A DNA stretch of 44,071 nucleotides, taken from Paramuribaculum sp. Lineage in GTDB: Bacteria > Bacteroidota > Bacteroidia > Bacteroidales > Muribaculaceae. Position numbers and translations under genes: made by a program. A model generated the notes under the pieces. It worked only from the letters and a program-made list of their open reading frames with translations, was not told where the DNA came from and did not search any database. Numbering within the stretch: the stretch's first letter is position 1; each line of letters opens with the position of its first letter. Of this stretch, positions 22,334 through 31,557 are shown one piece after another. Location: positions 1 through 44,071 of the forward strand of contig VSPV01000001.1 of the NCBI GenBank assembly GCA_009775605.1, in the 5' to 3' direction.

Positions 22334-23062
22334 TCACTCCAGCAAATCCGTGTCGCCGTCTTTGCTGCGCTTGACGGCGCGGGTCACGTAGTCGGTGAGA
22401 TAAACCGTGAACAGGGGGAAGATAATCATGCCTGACACGGGCAGTATCACGGCCACTATCTTGCCGGCGGGAGTTACGGGCGAGATGTTACACCCCACCG
22501 TCGACATGTTCATGGCCGACCACCACAGAGCGTTCCAGTATGAAGTCACCTGCGGATTCACCCCGGCCTCGCGCTGGTAGAATATCAGTGAGCAGAAGTA
22601 GCCCACAAGAAGCATTATGGACAGATAGGAGATGAAAAGGCTCGTCACGGCATTGGACGACAGGTAGCTTATCACGATTCCGAATGCGAGGGCGCCGCGT
22701 GCCAGAGGAATGAAGCGGATAAAGTAGAGGGCTTCGTGGTTCAGGGGCAGTCCCAGCACGTTGATTATATTAAGATAAGGAATGGAAAGTATCAGTACGA
22801 AGATGTGTCTCCAGAAGAATCGCGAACGGTTGGAGGAGTGGTACATCTCCATGAAGAAATCGGCAATAAACACCATGCACACCCAGAACTGGAATGTCAT
22901 GTAACGGTGGTCCGTGAGCACATCCGTGCGGTTGAACGTGTCTATTGAAATCCAGATAATGAGGACTATAGAAAGTATGAGGACCAGGGAATCCATGGTC
23001 CACATGAAATAATTTCTATGTTTATGCCTTGGAACAGGCTTGTTTGAAACGGCGGCAGACAT
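22334..23062 (-). CDS. Six-helix ion channel, VIC superfamily, atypical filter
   Basis: A 242-residue membrane protein with about six helices (approximately 24-41, 57-74, 86-104, 112-132, 138-161 and 198-222). Between helices 5 and 6 is a pore loop, WWSAMNMSTVGCNISP (180-195). In potassium channels the loop reads TVGYG; here it is TVGCN, so the selectivity filter lacks both the aromatic residue and the last glycine. I recall similar filters in channels of related anaerobes, so this is a family trait rather than damage. There is no obvious voltage-sensing ladder of arginines: helix 4 has only two (R116, R122). No RCK or cyclic-nucleotide domain follows. It lies 56 bases after the nitroreductase gene and could share its transcript. 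Confidence 0.82.
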   Translation of the reverse strand: MSAAVSNKPVPRHKHRNYFMWTMDSLVLILSIVLIIWISIDTFNRTDVLTDHRYMTFQFWVCMVFIADFFMEMYHSSNRSRFFWRHIFVLILSIPYLNIINVLGLPLNHEALYFIRFIPLARGALAFGIVISYLSSNAVTSLFISYLSIMLLVGYFCSLIFYQREAGVNPQVTSYWNALWWSAMNMSTVGCNISPVTPAGKIVAVILPVSGMIIFPLFTVYLTDYVTRAVKRSKDGDTDLLE

Positions 23063-23118
23063 CGCTCTTGTGATTTAACTTATTTTAATAACGTCTGTCC
23101 GCTGCTTTTGTTCGGGAT

Positions 23119-23910
23119 CTACCGGGTTTGGGAGGATGTGATATAGCGCCAGTTTTGCGGCGGTTCGGGATGGTCGGAAATATTCCGGAAATTTCCCTGA
23201 ATTCCTGCATGAGCGGCGCCGTTGGCGAAGTGACAAAGCCCTATGCCGCAGTCGATAAGCGAGTAGCGGTTTGAGGTGGCGCAATAGAAATGGACGGTGT
23301 CGCCGTCCGTTGTGGCGCGCCATGGCTGCGAATTGGTGGAGGATGGTGCCAGCCGCATCATCTCCAGCGGGAATGCCAGCGGCGACGAGGCGGAGAGTGG
23401 CGTGCGGAAGCCGTCGGCGTAAAACAGGCTATCGAACGGCTTGCGCCGGTGGCTGCCCATCACCGAGGTCATGGCGCGTTCCAGAAAGCGTATGCGTCCG
23501 GGAACACCCACGGGACACACGGCGCGGAGACTCTCGCCCGCGGGCCAGGAGACATGGCTGTTGAAGGCCGATTTCCGGAAGGTGCCTCCCACCCAGCAGG
23601 TGCCCAGTCCCAGGCGTGTGGCCTCCAGCACCACCTGCTCGAAACGGTATCCTGCGCTCAGAGCCGAGTTGTCGTCGGCACCGGCCGCTATCAGGAAGTA
23701 TGTTTTCGCTCCGGAGATCATTCCGTAGGTTTCGGGGTGGAATACGCTGCCGGCGTCGATGTCGCGGAGCAGGATGGTTACGTCGCCACCGAAAGGCGAG
23801 TGTGTCTCCGCTGCGAAGCGCTCAAGGTGTTCGCGGAGAGAGGGTGAGAGCGGTTCGGGAGCAAAGGTGCGCACGGAGCGGCGTTGCTTTATGGCGGTGA
23901 TTATGTCCAT
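23119..23910 (-). CDS. Nitroreductase-family flavoprotein
   Basis: A 263-residue protein of the TM1586-type nitroreductase group. ITAIKQRRSVRTF (4-16) is the typical N-terminal FMN-phosphate contact, GLGTCWVGGTF (101-111) the middle motif, and MRLAPSSTNSQPWR (about 184-197) the second conserved block, an internal repeat that mimics a dimer partner. Such proteins reduce nitro or quinone compounds with NAD(P)H; the natural substrate is not readable from sequence. It begins two bases after the beta-galactosidase stop, so translation is likely coupled. No clear link of function to the neighbouring hydrolase is visible. Confidence 0.85.
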   Translation of the reverse strand: MDIITAIKQRRSVRTFAPEPLSPSLREHLERFAAETHSPFGGDVTILLRDIDAGSVFHPETYGMISGAKTYFLIAAGADDNSALSAGYRFEQVVLEATRLGLGTCWVGGTFRKSAFNSHVSWPAGESLRAVCPVGVPGRIRFLERAMTSVMGSHRRKPFDSLFYADGFRTPLSASSPLAFPLEMMRLAPSSTNSQPWRATTDGDTVHFYCATSNRYSLIDCGIGLCHFANGAAHAGIQGNFRNISDHPEPPQNWRYITSSQTR

Positions 23911-23912
23911 GG

Positions 23913-26879
23913 TTATCGGAATGAGAGGCGCACGCTTCCTTTCACTCTGTCGCCGGGCTTGAGCTCGCGGTAGTCCTTTACGGCATGCGGCACGAGGAAG
24001 CCTTCGTGTCCGCCGTTGGTGTAATCGGCCACAAGGAAGCGCGTGAATTCGCCGTCAACCCACGGGCGGAGATGCTGCGATCCGTCGCTTTCCACGGTGA
24101 TTACGGCCGAGGCGTCGGCATTGGTGAGCCGCGCGCGCCGTATATTGCGCTTGGTGGCGCGGAACGCATTTGATCCGGCCTCTGTGCGGTCGAGATTCCA
24201 CGCCCATGTGGGGCGCTCGGAGGGGCCGGCGATGCCGCAGGGTGGAATTGTGTCCGTCGCGGCCGTCGCGGTGCCTTCGGTGGCGCCGATATGATTTTCA
24301 GGGTAGGTGTTCCAGTGGCCGTCGCGTATCCAGCTCACGGTGTTGATGTCGGCGGAGGTGGAGAACACCAATCCCGTCTGGCGCGGGGCTATGGAGTCGT
24401 GTACGGTGAAGTCATAGTCAATCGTCAGAGCGCCGTCGGGGGTGAAACGGTAGGTATAGGTGCCGTCGGCCTGACTGTAGGCGCCGGCCACGGTCACTAT
24501 TACCTCGTCCTTGTTCTGTTCGGCTTTTATCGAAGCAAGTTCCCAGCCGTCGCACACGGGATTGTACGGCAGGATATGGTTCTGCTCGTCGCCCGTCATT
24601 TTCAGGCCGCCCCCTTCGCCGTTGAGCGGAAGAATCATAAGTGTGGGGCCGCCCCCGAGCAATAGATGGTTGCCGGTGGAAGCCGTGATGCTTCCGGTGG
24701 CGTTGTCGATGGAGAAGGAACGGTCACCTGACTTTATGGCTACCGGCTCGGAAGGAAGGGTCTTTTTCAGGCTCGGTTTTTCGCGGCGTTTCTTTCCCGA
24801 GGCGAGAGCAGGGTACTGGTTGTTGCGGAAGCGGTAGCGGTCTACCTCGAAACCGCGCGACCCTATCACGCTCAGTTCTATTTCTCTGGCGTTGCGTGCT
24901 TCGGCTGGCAGCTCTATCTCTATGTCGCCCTCGGAGCGCGGGGGGAGAGGACGCGTCGCTTCCCCGCACACTTTGTCTACCTCCCAGCGGAGCGTGCATT
25001 CCGAGAGGTCGGTGAACAGGTGGCGGTTCTCCACGTGCAGCCGCAGGGTGCGCCCGTCAAATCCGTTTTCGCGCAGCCATATTTTCACGGGGCTGTAGGC
25101 TTTCTTCATGCCCCAGTATTCGGGCTTCTCGCGCCGCCACCCGTCCACGGTGCCCCAGGTACCGTAGCCCACCGGGCGTCCGTCGGGAAGGAAAAATGTG
25201 TCGTCGATTCCCGACCACACGGCACCCCCGGCCACTCCCGTGCTGTGATACATGTTGGTCCACATCCGGTCGAGCAGTTCGCCCCACACGTCGCGCAGAC
25301 CCGGGTCGGTGGCCAGCTCGAGGCGGTTGTAGGCGTTGATATGGCAGTATTCGTCGAACACCACGGGCCGCTGATAGTTGCGGTATTCCTCCGGGCCCGA
25401 GGGGCCGGGATAATGGTGGTTGGCTATCTCGAGTTCGCCTTTGTCGGCGTCAGGGCCCCACTGGCTGAACACGCGGGGACGCGATGGGTCAATTTCTGCT
25501 ATGGCTTCGCCTGCCTGCCGGAAGTCCTCATAGTTCACCGATTCGTTGCCGAGCGACCACATTATCACCGAGGGATGCGAGCGGAAGGCATTGACTGTCT
25601 CCAGATGCTGGCGCAGATAGAGGTCGTTCTTTATGGTGGGGTCGGGATTGCTCTGGTGGGCCCAGCAGAAGGGCGCTTCCACCTCCACAAACATTCCCAG
25701 CTCGTCGGCGGCGTCGAGCAGCGATTCGTCCGGCGGATAATGCGATGTTCGTATGTAGTTCACGTTGGCACGGCGGAACAGCTCCACGTCCTTGCGCCCC
25801 GCGTCGGGGTAGGGGGAGCGGCCGCGGTCGGGCGAAACCTCGTGACGGTTGACGCCGCGCAGCTTCACGGGCACTCCGTTTATCAGCAGCTGGTTGCCTT
25901 TTACCTCAATCTCGCGGAAGCCCACGCGGCGCGTAGCCGAGGTGAGTATGCGGCCGTCGCGCGCAAGCTCGCAGGTGAGGGTGTAGAGGCGCGGGTGTTC
26001 CGGGTCCCATTTCTTAGGGTCGGGAATGTCGAAAACGGTCTCGAGCGTGCGCTGGTCGTCGCGCGCCACGCCTCCCAGGTCTATGGTGGAATTCGGCAGC
26101 TCCACTTCGTTTCCGTTGGAATCGCGCAGAATAAAGTGCAGGCTCAGTCCGTCGGTCCAGCGTGTGGTCTCGTTGGCTACCGTCACCTCGGCGCGGAGGC
26201 GCCCTTCGGTGTAGGCCGAGTCGGTAAACGAGGTAGAGGTATGGAACATGGCTATGTTCACCGGCGGGAGCGCCAGCAGGCTGATGTCGCGGGGAATTCC
26301 GCCTAAAGTATGCGATGCGTAGACAGATGCTGACGATACGGAATCGGCCGCGGTCTCCGACTGTATGCGCATGGCGATGGTGTTGGTGGTACCGAAAGTG
26401 ATATGTTCCGTGATGTCTGTCTCAAATGGGGTGAATCCGCCCGTGTGGGTTCCTGCGGGATTGCCGTTGACTATCAGTTCGGCGCCGCTGTACACTCCGT
26501 TGCAGCGCAGCTTCACGCGTCGTCCGCTCCACGAGGGCGGAATCTGTATGCGGCGCACATATCCGGCTTTGTCGCCCGGTTTAACTTCCATTCCCTGCAT
26601 CACCCATTCGCCGGGAACCTGCAGTGTGCTCCAGTCCTTGGTGTTCTCAAGCCCGGTGAATGTGGAATCAGCTGCCGGTGTCACCCACCATGTGCCGTTG
26701 AGCGACAGTCGCGCTCCCCGCATATTGTCGGGCATGGGCGAGAGCCTCGGCGGCCAGAATTTCTGCGCGCGCGCCGACCGTATGGTGGTGGTGGGAGGAG
26801 GAGCGGCCCCGAAGGCCGTTCCGGCGACAAGAAAAAGTAGAGTATATATGAGCAGAGTGTGTATATTGCGCGGAATCAT
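23913..26879 (-). CDS. Secreted GH2 beta-galactosidase
   Basis: A 988-residue glycoside hydrolase with a signal peptide (about 1-24, ending in TAFGA). The layout is that of large GH2 beta-galactosidases: a sugar-binding domain (about 55-205), an immunoglobulin-like domain (about 206-320), the TIM barrel (about 325-620), and C-terminal domains like the small chain of LacZ. The acid/base is E446 (WSLGNES) and the nucleophile E510 (VVFDEYCH); GVNRHE (342-347) is the conserved entry to the barrel. It would cut terminal beta-galactosides from host or plant glycans outside the cytoplasm. No SusC/SusD pair lies beside it, so it is not part of a polysaccharide locus here. A -7 box sits four bases before the ATG. 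Confidence 0.95.
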   Translation of the reverse strand: MIPRNIHTLLIYTLLFLVAGTAFGAAPPPTTTIRSARAQKFWPPRLSPMPDNMRGARLSLNGTWWVTPAADSTFTGLENTKDWSTLQVPGEWVMQGMEVKPGDKAGYVRRIQIPPSWSGRRVKLRCNGVYSGAELIVNGNPAGTHTGGFTPFETDITEHITFGTTNTIAMRIQSETAADSVSSASVYASHTLGGIPRDISLLALPPVNIAMFHTSTSFTDSAYTEGRLRAEVTVANETTRWTDGLSLHFILRDSNGNEVELPNSTIDLGGVARDDQRTLETVFDIPDPKKWDPEHPRLYTLTCELARDGRILTSATRRVGFREIEVKGNQLLINGVPVKLRGVNRHEVSPDRGRSPYPDAGRKDVELFRRANVNYIRTSHYPPDESLLDAADELGMFVEVEAPFCWAHQSNPDPTIKNDLYLRQHLETVNAFRSHPSVIMWSLGNESVNYEDFRQAGEAIAEIDPSRPRVFSQWGPDADKGELEIANHHYPGPSGPEEYRNYQRPVVFDEYCHINAYNRLELATDPGLRDVWGELLDRMWTNMYHSTGVAGGAVWSGIDDTFFLPDGRPVGYGTWGTVDGWRREKPEYWGMKKAYSPVKIWLRENGFDGRTLRLHVENRHLFTDLSECTLRWEVDKVCGEATRPLPPRSEGDIEIELPAEARNAREIELSVIGSRGFEVDRYRFRNNQYPALASGKKRREKPSLKKTLPSEPVAIKSGDRSFSIDNATGSITASTGNHLLLGGGPTLMILPLNGEGGGLKMTGDEQNHILPYNPVCDGWELASIKAEQNKDEVIVTVAGAYSQADGTYTYRFTPDGALTIDYDFTVHDSIAPRQTGLVFSTSADINTVSWIRDGHWNTYPENHIGATEGTATAATDTIPPCGIAGPSERPTWAWNLDRTEAGSNAFRATKRNIRRARLTNADASAVITVESDGSQHLRPWVDGEFTRFLVADYTNGGHEGFLVPHAVKDYRELKPGDRVKGSVRLSFR

Positions 26880-26883
26880 ATTA

Positions 26884-26916
26884 CAAATTTAGATAAAATT
26901 CAGGAAAACCTCCAAA
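26884..26916 (-). promoter_or_regulatory. Promoter of the beta-galactosidase gene
   Basis: On the minus strand TTTG (26916-26913), 21 bases, then TAAATTTG (26891-26884) match the Bacteroidetes consensus. The box ends four bases before the ATG at 26879, which predicts a message with almost no leader. Confidence 0.6.
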
Positions 26917-26972
26917 CCTGACTTTGTAACGGATTTTATTGCGATTTGTTTTCACGATTGGCGGCGGTGGCT

Positions 26973-26980
26973 TAACTTTG
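26973..26980 (+). promoter_or_regulatory. -7 box for tamL
   Basis: TAACTTTG at 26973-26980 is an exact TAnnTTTG. A TTTG lies at 26945-26948, 24 bases upstream, somewhat too far. Transcription near 26987 excludes the in-frame TTG at 26939 as a start and supports ATG 27041. Confidence 0.5.
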
Positions 26981-27040
26981 CACTCGCGCACCGGCCCCCG
27001 GAGCTTTCTTTTCATCTCCGCCGGGCTGTCGGTCTTACTC

Positions 27041-29446
27041 ATGATACGCAGGAACCTCAGTCATTTAAGCCCTTTACATCTGCTTGCCGCGTCAGTGGCG
27101 GCCCTCGCGCTGTGGGCCTGCAGTTCCACCAAGCATGTTCCCGACGGAAGTCTGCTGCTTGACAAGGTGACGATTACAGTCGACGATTCGACCGGCGTTG
27201 ACCGCGAGAATCTGGTGAATTATCTCCGCCAGACCCCAAATCACAAGGTGCTGGGCTTCTTCAAGCTGCAGCTTGCCACCTACAGCCTTTCGGGACGAGA
27301 CTCCACGCGGTGGTACAACCGCTGGCTGCGTCATCTCGGGCAGCCCCCGGTAATCTACAGCGATGCCATGACGGAGGCCTCGCGCCGCCAGTTGCGCCAG
27401 GCCATGATCAACGCCGGCTATATGGGCGCGCAGGTGGAGGTTGACACCGTGGCGCGGCGCGACAAGAAGAAAATGGCGGTGACTTACCGTGTGGTGCCCG
27501 GCGCGCGTCATCGCATACGCAATTTCGAGATTGAGCTGGAGGACTCCGCCCTTGCCGCCGTGATAAATCCCGACTCACTGGAGGCTACGCTGGCCGGAGG
27601 AACGCCTTTCGACCGCGACGCGCTCGACGCTTTCCGCGCCGGAGTGGCGCGGCGCCTGCGCGAGAACGGCTACTACGGTTTTGCCAAGGAATACATCACT
27701 TTCATAGCCGATACGGCCGAAAATTCGCTCGATGTCGACCTGATAATGTCGGTGACGCCCCCCCGCACCCTCCGCCGCGAGCCGGCCGCGCCAGCAGCCC
27801 CCGGCGACACGGCTTCGGCCGCCGCTGATTCGCTTCAGCACTGCCGCTACCGCATAGACCGCGTGATGTTCGTGACCGATGGCGCCATAAATGCCGCTGA
27901 TGCCGCGCGCCGCCTCCCGCAGGCCGATACCGATACAGTAGACTATCGCGGCATAGAGGTGGTTTACGGCTCGCCCGACCATTACATTGTGCCGTCGGTG
28001 CTCGAGGAGAAGTGTTTCATACGTCCGGGCCAGCTCTACAGCTCCACGGACGTAGACCGCACATACGAGTCGCTCTCGCGCCTCGGAATTATCCGCACTA
28101 TCAACATAGAGATGGTGCCCACCGGGCGCGAGGAGGACGGAATGCCGGGACTTGACGCCTACATATTCCTGTCGCGTAATAAGAAACAGAGCGTGACCCT
28201 CGACCTCGAGGGCACTAACTCCGAGGGCGACCTCGGCTTCGGAGTCGGGCTGGCCTACCGCCACCGCAATATGGCCCACCGCAGCAATCTGCTCACCACG
28301 AAATTCCGCATGAACTACGAGAGCCTCTCGGGCAATCTCAACGGCCTGATAAACGACCGTTACACCGAGTATGCCTCCGAGGTTGGATTCACCTTCCCAA
28401 AATTCATGTTCCCGTTCCTCTCGCAGGATTTCAAGCGCCGCATCAATGCCTCTACCGAGGTGGCGGCCTCGTTCAACTATCAGGAACGCCCCGAGTACAC
28501 CCGAATAATCGCCGGCGCGGCGTGGAAATACAAGTGGGCGTCGCCTGGCAATCTCATCCGTCGAAATCTCGACCTGCTTGACATCAATTATGTGTATCTC
28601 CCCGAGTCGACCATCGATTTCATCAATCAGATAGCCCCCTCGAACCCGCTGCTGCGCTACAGCTACGAGGACCACTTCATAATGCGCATAGGCTACACGT
28701 ATTACCGCACCAACAAGCAGATAGCCACCGCCCAGCCGGGTCGCCGTGTGATGCAGCCCGCGGTCTATTCGCTGCGCGCGTCGGCCGAGACCGGCGGCAA
28801 CTTGCTCTATGCCATCTCCTCGCTGTCGGGCCAGAAACGCCACGACGGCGTCTACACGCTCTTCGGCATCCAGTATTCGCAATACGCAAAAACGGAATTC
28901 GATTATGCTTTCACCCGCAATTTTACCCAGCGCCACGCTCTGGCGCTCCACCTGGGCCTTGGTCTGGGGGTGCCCTACGGCAATTCGCGCGTGCTCCCCT
29001 TCGAGAAGCGTTTCTATGCCGGCGGTGCAAACGGTGTGAGAGGATGGGGCGTGCGCACGCTCGGCCCCGGCTCGTTTGACTCGCGCAATTCCGTCACCGA
29101 CTTTATCAACCAGTGCGGCGACATCCGCCTGGATCTCTCGGCCGAGTACCGCGCCAAGCTTTTCTGGGTGTTCGAGGGCGCGCTGTTTGTTGATGCCGGC
29201 AATATCTGGACCATCCATAATTACGAGAACCAGCCCGGCGGAATGTTCCATTTCGATACGTTCTGGAAACAGATTGCGCTGGCCTATGGCGTGGGTCTGC
29301 GCATGGACTTCACCTATTTCCTATTGCGCTTCGACCTTGGCATGAAGGCCCACAATCCCGCCGCCAATCAGGAACGATGGCCCATTATCCATCCCCGCTG
29401 GGGACGCGACGCCACATTCCATTTCTCGGTGGGATATCCTTTCTGA
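27041..29446 (+). CDS. tamL: TamL-type Omp85 outer-membrane lipoprotein
   Basis: An 801-residue protein of the Omp85/BamA superfamily. The N-terminus is a lipoprotein signal ending in LALWAC with the lipid cysteine at C27, followed by SSTKHVPDGSLLLDKV, which is characteristic of TamL, the Bacteroidetes counterpart of TamA. POTRA-like domains (about 40-365) precede a 16-strand beta-barrel from about 400, with RVRGW-like GGANGVRGW near residue 670 (the conserved barrel-lid motif of Omp85 proteins), and the last residue is Phe, as usual for BamA substrates. It would assist in insertion or transport of outer-membrane components. tamB is not adjacent. The start at ATG 27041 is preferred over the upstream TTG, since it gives a clean lipoprotein signal. 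Confidence 0.9.
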   Translation: MIRRNLSHLSPLHLLAASVAALALWACSSTKHVPDGSLLLDKVTITVDDSTGVDRENLVNYLRQTPNHKVLGFFKLQLATYSLSGRDSTRWYNRWLRHLGQPPVIYSDAMTEASRRQLRQAMINAGYMGAQVEVDTVARRDKKKMAVTYRVVPGARHRIRNFEIELEDSALAAVINPDSLEATLAGGTPFDRDALDAFRAGVARRLRENGYYGFAKEYITFIADTAENSLDVDLIMSVTPPRTLRREPAAPAAPGDTASAAADSLQHCRYRIDRVMFVTDGAINAADAARRLPQADTDTVDYRGIEVVYGSPDHYIVPSVLEEKCFIRPGQLYSSTDVDRTYESLSRLGIIRTINIEMVPTGREEDGMPGLDAYIFLSRNKKQSVTLDLEGTNSEGDLGFGVGLAYRHRNMAHRSNLLTTKFRMNYESLSGNLNGLINDRYTEYASEVGFTFPKFMFPFLSQDFKRRINASTEVAASFNYQERPEYTRIIAGAAWKYKWASPGNLIRRNLDLLDINYVYLPESTIDFINQIAPSNPLLRYSYEDHFIMRIGYTYYRTNKQIATAQPGRRVMQPAVYSLRASAETGGNLLYAISSLSGQKRHDGVYTLFGIQYSQYAKTEFDYAFTRNFTQRHALALHLGLGLGVPYGNSRVLPFEKRFYAGGANGVRGWGVRTLGPGSFDSRNSVTDFINQCGDIRLDLSAEYRAKLFWVFEGALFVDAGNIWTIHNYENQPGGMFHFDTFWKQIALAYGVGLRMDFTYFLLRFDLGMKAHNPAANQERWPIIHPRWGRDATFHFSVGYPF

Positions 29447-29496
29447 AAGCACTTTCCGCTCTCTCCGGTTGTTTATATTTAGAAATTATTCAGACT

Positions 29497-30150
29497 ATGC
29501 TCGCAATATTCGATCTCGACGGCACTCTGCTAAACACTATCGCCGACCTGGCCACGGCCACCAATTATGCCCTGCGCACCGCAGGTTTCCCCACGCACGC
29601 ACCGGAATCCTATCCCTTTATGGTGGGCAACGGCGTGACGCGCCTTCTTGAGCGCGCGCTCCCCGAGGCCGAACGCACGCCGGAGAATGTGGAGCTGCTC
29701 CGCACCCATTTCAAGGAATATTACGGCACGCATCTGGCCGACAATACGGTGCCTTATCCCGGCATCCCCGAACTTCTGGCGCAGCTGCGCGCCCGCGGGG
29801 TGAATGTGGCCGTTGCCTCCAATAAATATCAGGCTGCCGTCGACCGTCTGATACGCGATTTCTTCCCCACAGTGGAATGGGCGGCCATCGAAGGGCAGAA
29901 GGAAGGCGTGCCGGTGAAGCCCGACCCCTCCATTGTGTTTGAGATTCTTGGAAAATGCCCCACGCCAAAAGACGATGTGATTTACATCGGCGACTCGGGC
30001 GTGGACATGGAGACCGCCTACCGTGCCGGAGTGACTTCCATCGGCGTCACCTGGGGATTCCGCCCCGAATCCGAGCTCCGGGAGCATTACGCCAACCACA
30101 TAGTCAGCACCCCCGCCGAAATCCTCCCGCTCCTCCCGCGCCGCAACTGA
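29497..30150 (+). CDS. HAD-family phosphatase, phosphoglycolate phosphatase-like
   Basis: The 217-residue protein is a haloacid dehalogenase-type phosphatase. Motif I is D6-x-D8-G-T-L (FDLDGTLL), motif II is the SNK segment (VAVASNKYQ), K of motif III lies near VKPDP, and motif IV is IGDSGVDMETA. The cap region between motifs I and II resembles phosphoglycolate phosphatase (Gph). It would dephosphorylate a small phosphate metabolite, 2-phosphoglycolate being the best guess. The start ATG 29497 places motif I at residue 6, as in the family; an upstream ATG at 29377 overlaps the tamL gene and is unlikely. It is 50 bases after tamL and may share its transcript. Confidence 0.92.
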   Translation: MLAIFDLDGTLLNTIADLATATNYALRTAGFPTHAPESYPFMVGNGVTRLLERALPEAERTPENVELLRTHFKEYYGTHLADNTVPYPGIPELLAQLRARGVNVAVASNKYQAAVDRLIRDFFPTVEWAAIEGQKEGVPVKPDPSIVFEILGKCPTPKDDVIYIGDSGVDMETAYRAGVTSIGVTWGFRPESELREHYANHIVSTPAEILPLLPRRN

Positions 30151-30250
30151 GTGCCGCCTGGGGGGTGCTTGTGATGTGTAACGCGGAATGGTTCTGTGTT
30201 GCGCACACCGCATCGGAAACCCCAGGATGTCGCTGAGAGGGAGTATTCGG

Positions 30251-31306
30251 TCATATTCCGAAAAGGAAGGGGAGGGGAGCGGAGTCGCGCATCTTGTCCA
30301 CGGCGTCGCCGGCATAAATTTCGCCGTTGGTAAGGGTGAGCTTCTTCACTTTGTTGCCGACGCTGAAATCAAGATTCCTGAACTCGATCCAGAATATATC
30401 GGGACTAAGCGTGGATTCGAAATAATACACGCGGTGTTTCTGGTCGGCCACGGTGCGCCACCGTGTGGAGGCTATATTGAGCTGGGAGGGTACCGAGATT
30501 CCGAGCGGCACGGAAACATTGCGCATCACGCTGAACACTCCCGCCACTGCCTCACGGTAATCCGATGTCTGTGGGAGGGCATTGATGTAGAACGACGCAC
30601 GCACAAAGCGGTCGGACGCGCGGTTGGTTCCCGGCAGCATTATCAGGCCCCCTATCTGGTTCCAGTAGTCATCGAGTGTCTGCTGCTTGTCGTAGGAAGG
30701 TGAATTGGTCATTACCTGGCAGTCCCTGCCATGGTGAATCACGAGGTTACCGTCGATATATTCGAATATCGCGCTGTTTCCCGTGGGGTCGGATATGGAA
30801 AGGTGCAAGGTCGATTTCGCGCCGTTGGGAAGGTCGGGGTCGTCGATGCGGAACAGTTGCTTGCCCAGCTCCTCAACGGCCTCATCAACGGGGGCGAAAT
30901 TGTCGAGCACATACTGCGTCCAGATGCTCAGACCCATCACGGGGCGTTTGTCGTTAGGCCGGTGATAGTCCGATTCCGCCAGAAACAGCAGGTTGGCCAC
31001 CATCCCTTTCTCGTTCATCCCGTCGCACACTCCGATATCATATCCGGCCGTCACCACGCTGCCGTAGCGCGAGGTCCATTTCACGCTGTTGTCCGTGATT
31101 CCTCCCCGGCGTTCGATTCCCCGGGGAAAGAAATAGATGTTGGACTGCGGATCCTCTTTCCAGTCCATTGTGCGCCCTGTCACAATCATGCTGTCAGGCC
31201 CAAGATAAACAGCGCGTGTACACGCTTCACTTTCCATCGTGCCGCCGGCGAGGGCCGCGATTACCGATGCCATGGTCATGGCTCTGCAAAATTCCGGTGT
31301 TTTCAT
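30251..31306 (-). CDS. Secreted choloylglycine hydrolase-family amidase
   Basis: A 351-residue Ntn-type hydrolase of the bile salt hydrolase/penicillin V acylase family. A signal peptide (1-28) ends just before C29, which becomes the N-terminal nucleophile after cleavage. The catalytic set of this family is all present: C29, R45 (VTGRTMDW), D48, N104, N201 (MTNSPSYD) and R233. These cut linear amides such as glycine- or taurine-conjugated bile acids, or acyl-homoserine lactones and penicillin V. Which of these is the substrate cannot be decided here. Location in the periplasm and the gut-type genome favour bile acids. It stands alone, convergent with the HAD gene and divergent from the fimbrial operon. 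Confidence 0.9.
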   Translation of the reverse strand: MKTPEFCRAMTMASVIAALAGGTMESEACTRAVYLGPDSMIVTGRTMDWKEDPQSNIYFFPRGIERRGGITDNSVKWTSRYGSVVTAGYDIGVCDGMNEKGMVANLLFLAESDYHRPNDKRPVMGLSIWTQYVLDNFAPVDEAVEELGKQLFRIDDPDLPNGAKSTLHLSISDPTGNSAIFEYIDGNLVIHHGRDCQVMTNSPSYDKQQTLDDYWNQIGGLIMLPGTNRASDRFVRASFYINALPQTSDYREAVAGVFSVMRNVSVPLGISVPSQLNIASTRWRTVADQKHRVYYFESTLSPDIFWIEFRNLDFSVGNKVKKLTLTNGEIYAGDAVDKMRDSAPLPFLFGI

Positions 31307-31544
31307 CTCTCGTAAAAATTTAGGACTTGAAATAAAAGTTTATTGAATTGTCCGCACCTGTTTGCGGAAGATAAAAATCATTCCTGACACCCAATCCAAC
31401 GCTATTGCCATAAAATTGTTAGCTCCCTAAAAGAGATGCGACGGAGGTTTCAGGACGCCCGGCGTGAAATCCGTGGTTTTCATATGGTTCAGACGTTAAC
31501 GAAATTTAACACGGAGGGGGGTAATTTTTTTAATCTATTATAAA
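31307..31544. other. Intergenic region between the amidase and the fimbrial promoter
   Basis: These 238 bases separate two divergent units. I find no coding frame, no palindromic repeat of the A-C type and no long inverted repeats like those flanking invertible promoters. A short GTTAA/TTAAC pair at 31495-31510 is the only symmetry near the promoter. No exact -7 box for the amidase gene was found. Confidence 0.4.
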
Positions 31545-31552
31545 TATCTTTG
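31545..31552 (+). promoter_or_regulatory. -7 box of the fimbrial operon
   Basis: TATCTTTG at 31545-31552 matches TAnnTTTG exactly. No TTTG occurs 19-21 bases upstream, which suggests that this promoter relies on an activator or is weak. Transcription should begin near 31558. Confidence 0.5.
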
Positions 31553-31557
31553 TGCCG

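Noticed and set aside
25020..26306. Long open frame (428 codons) on the plus strand opposite the beta-galactosidase gene
   Set aside because: It is the antisense shadow of a confident GH2 gene with both catalytic glutamates; its product is rich in Val, His, Gly and Ala as expected from GC-rich antisense and shows no domain.
27575..29251. Long open frame (558 codons) on the minus strand opposite tamL
   Set aside because: Shadow of the Omp85 gene. No start context, signal or motif; codon bias of the sense strand explains the open frame.
29377..29496. Upstream start for the HAD phosphatase at 29377
   Set aside because: It would overlap the tamL end and put the catalytic motif 40 residues too far from the N-terminus.
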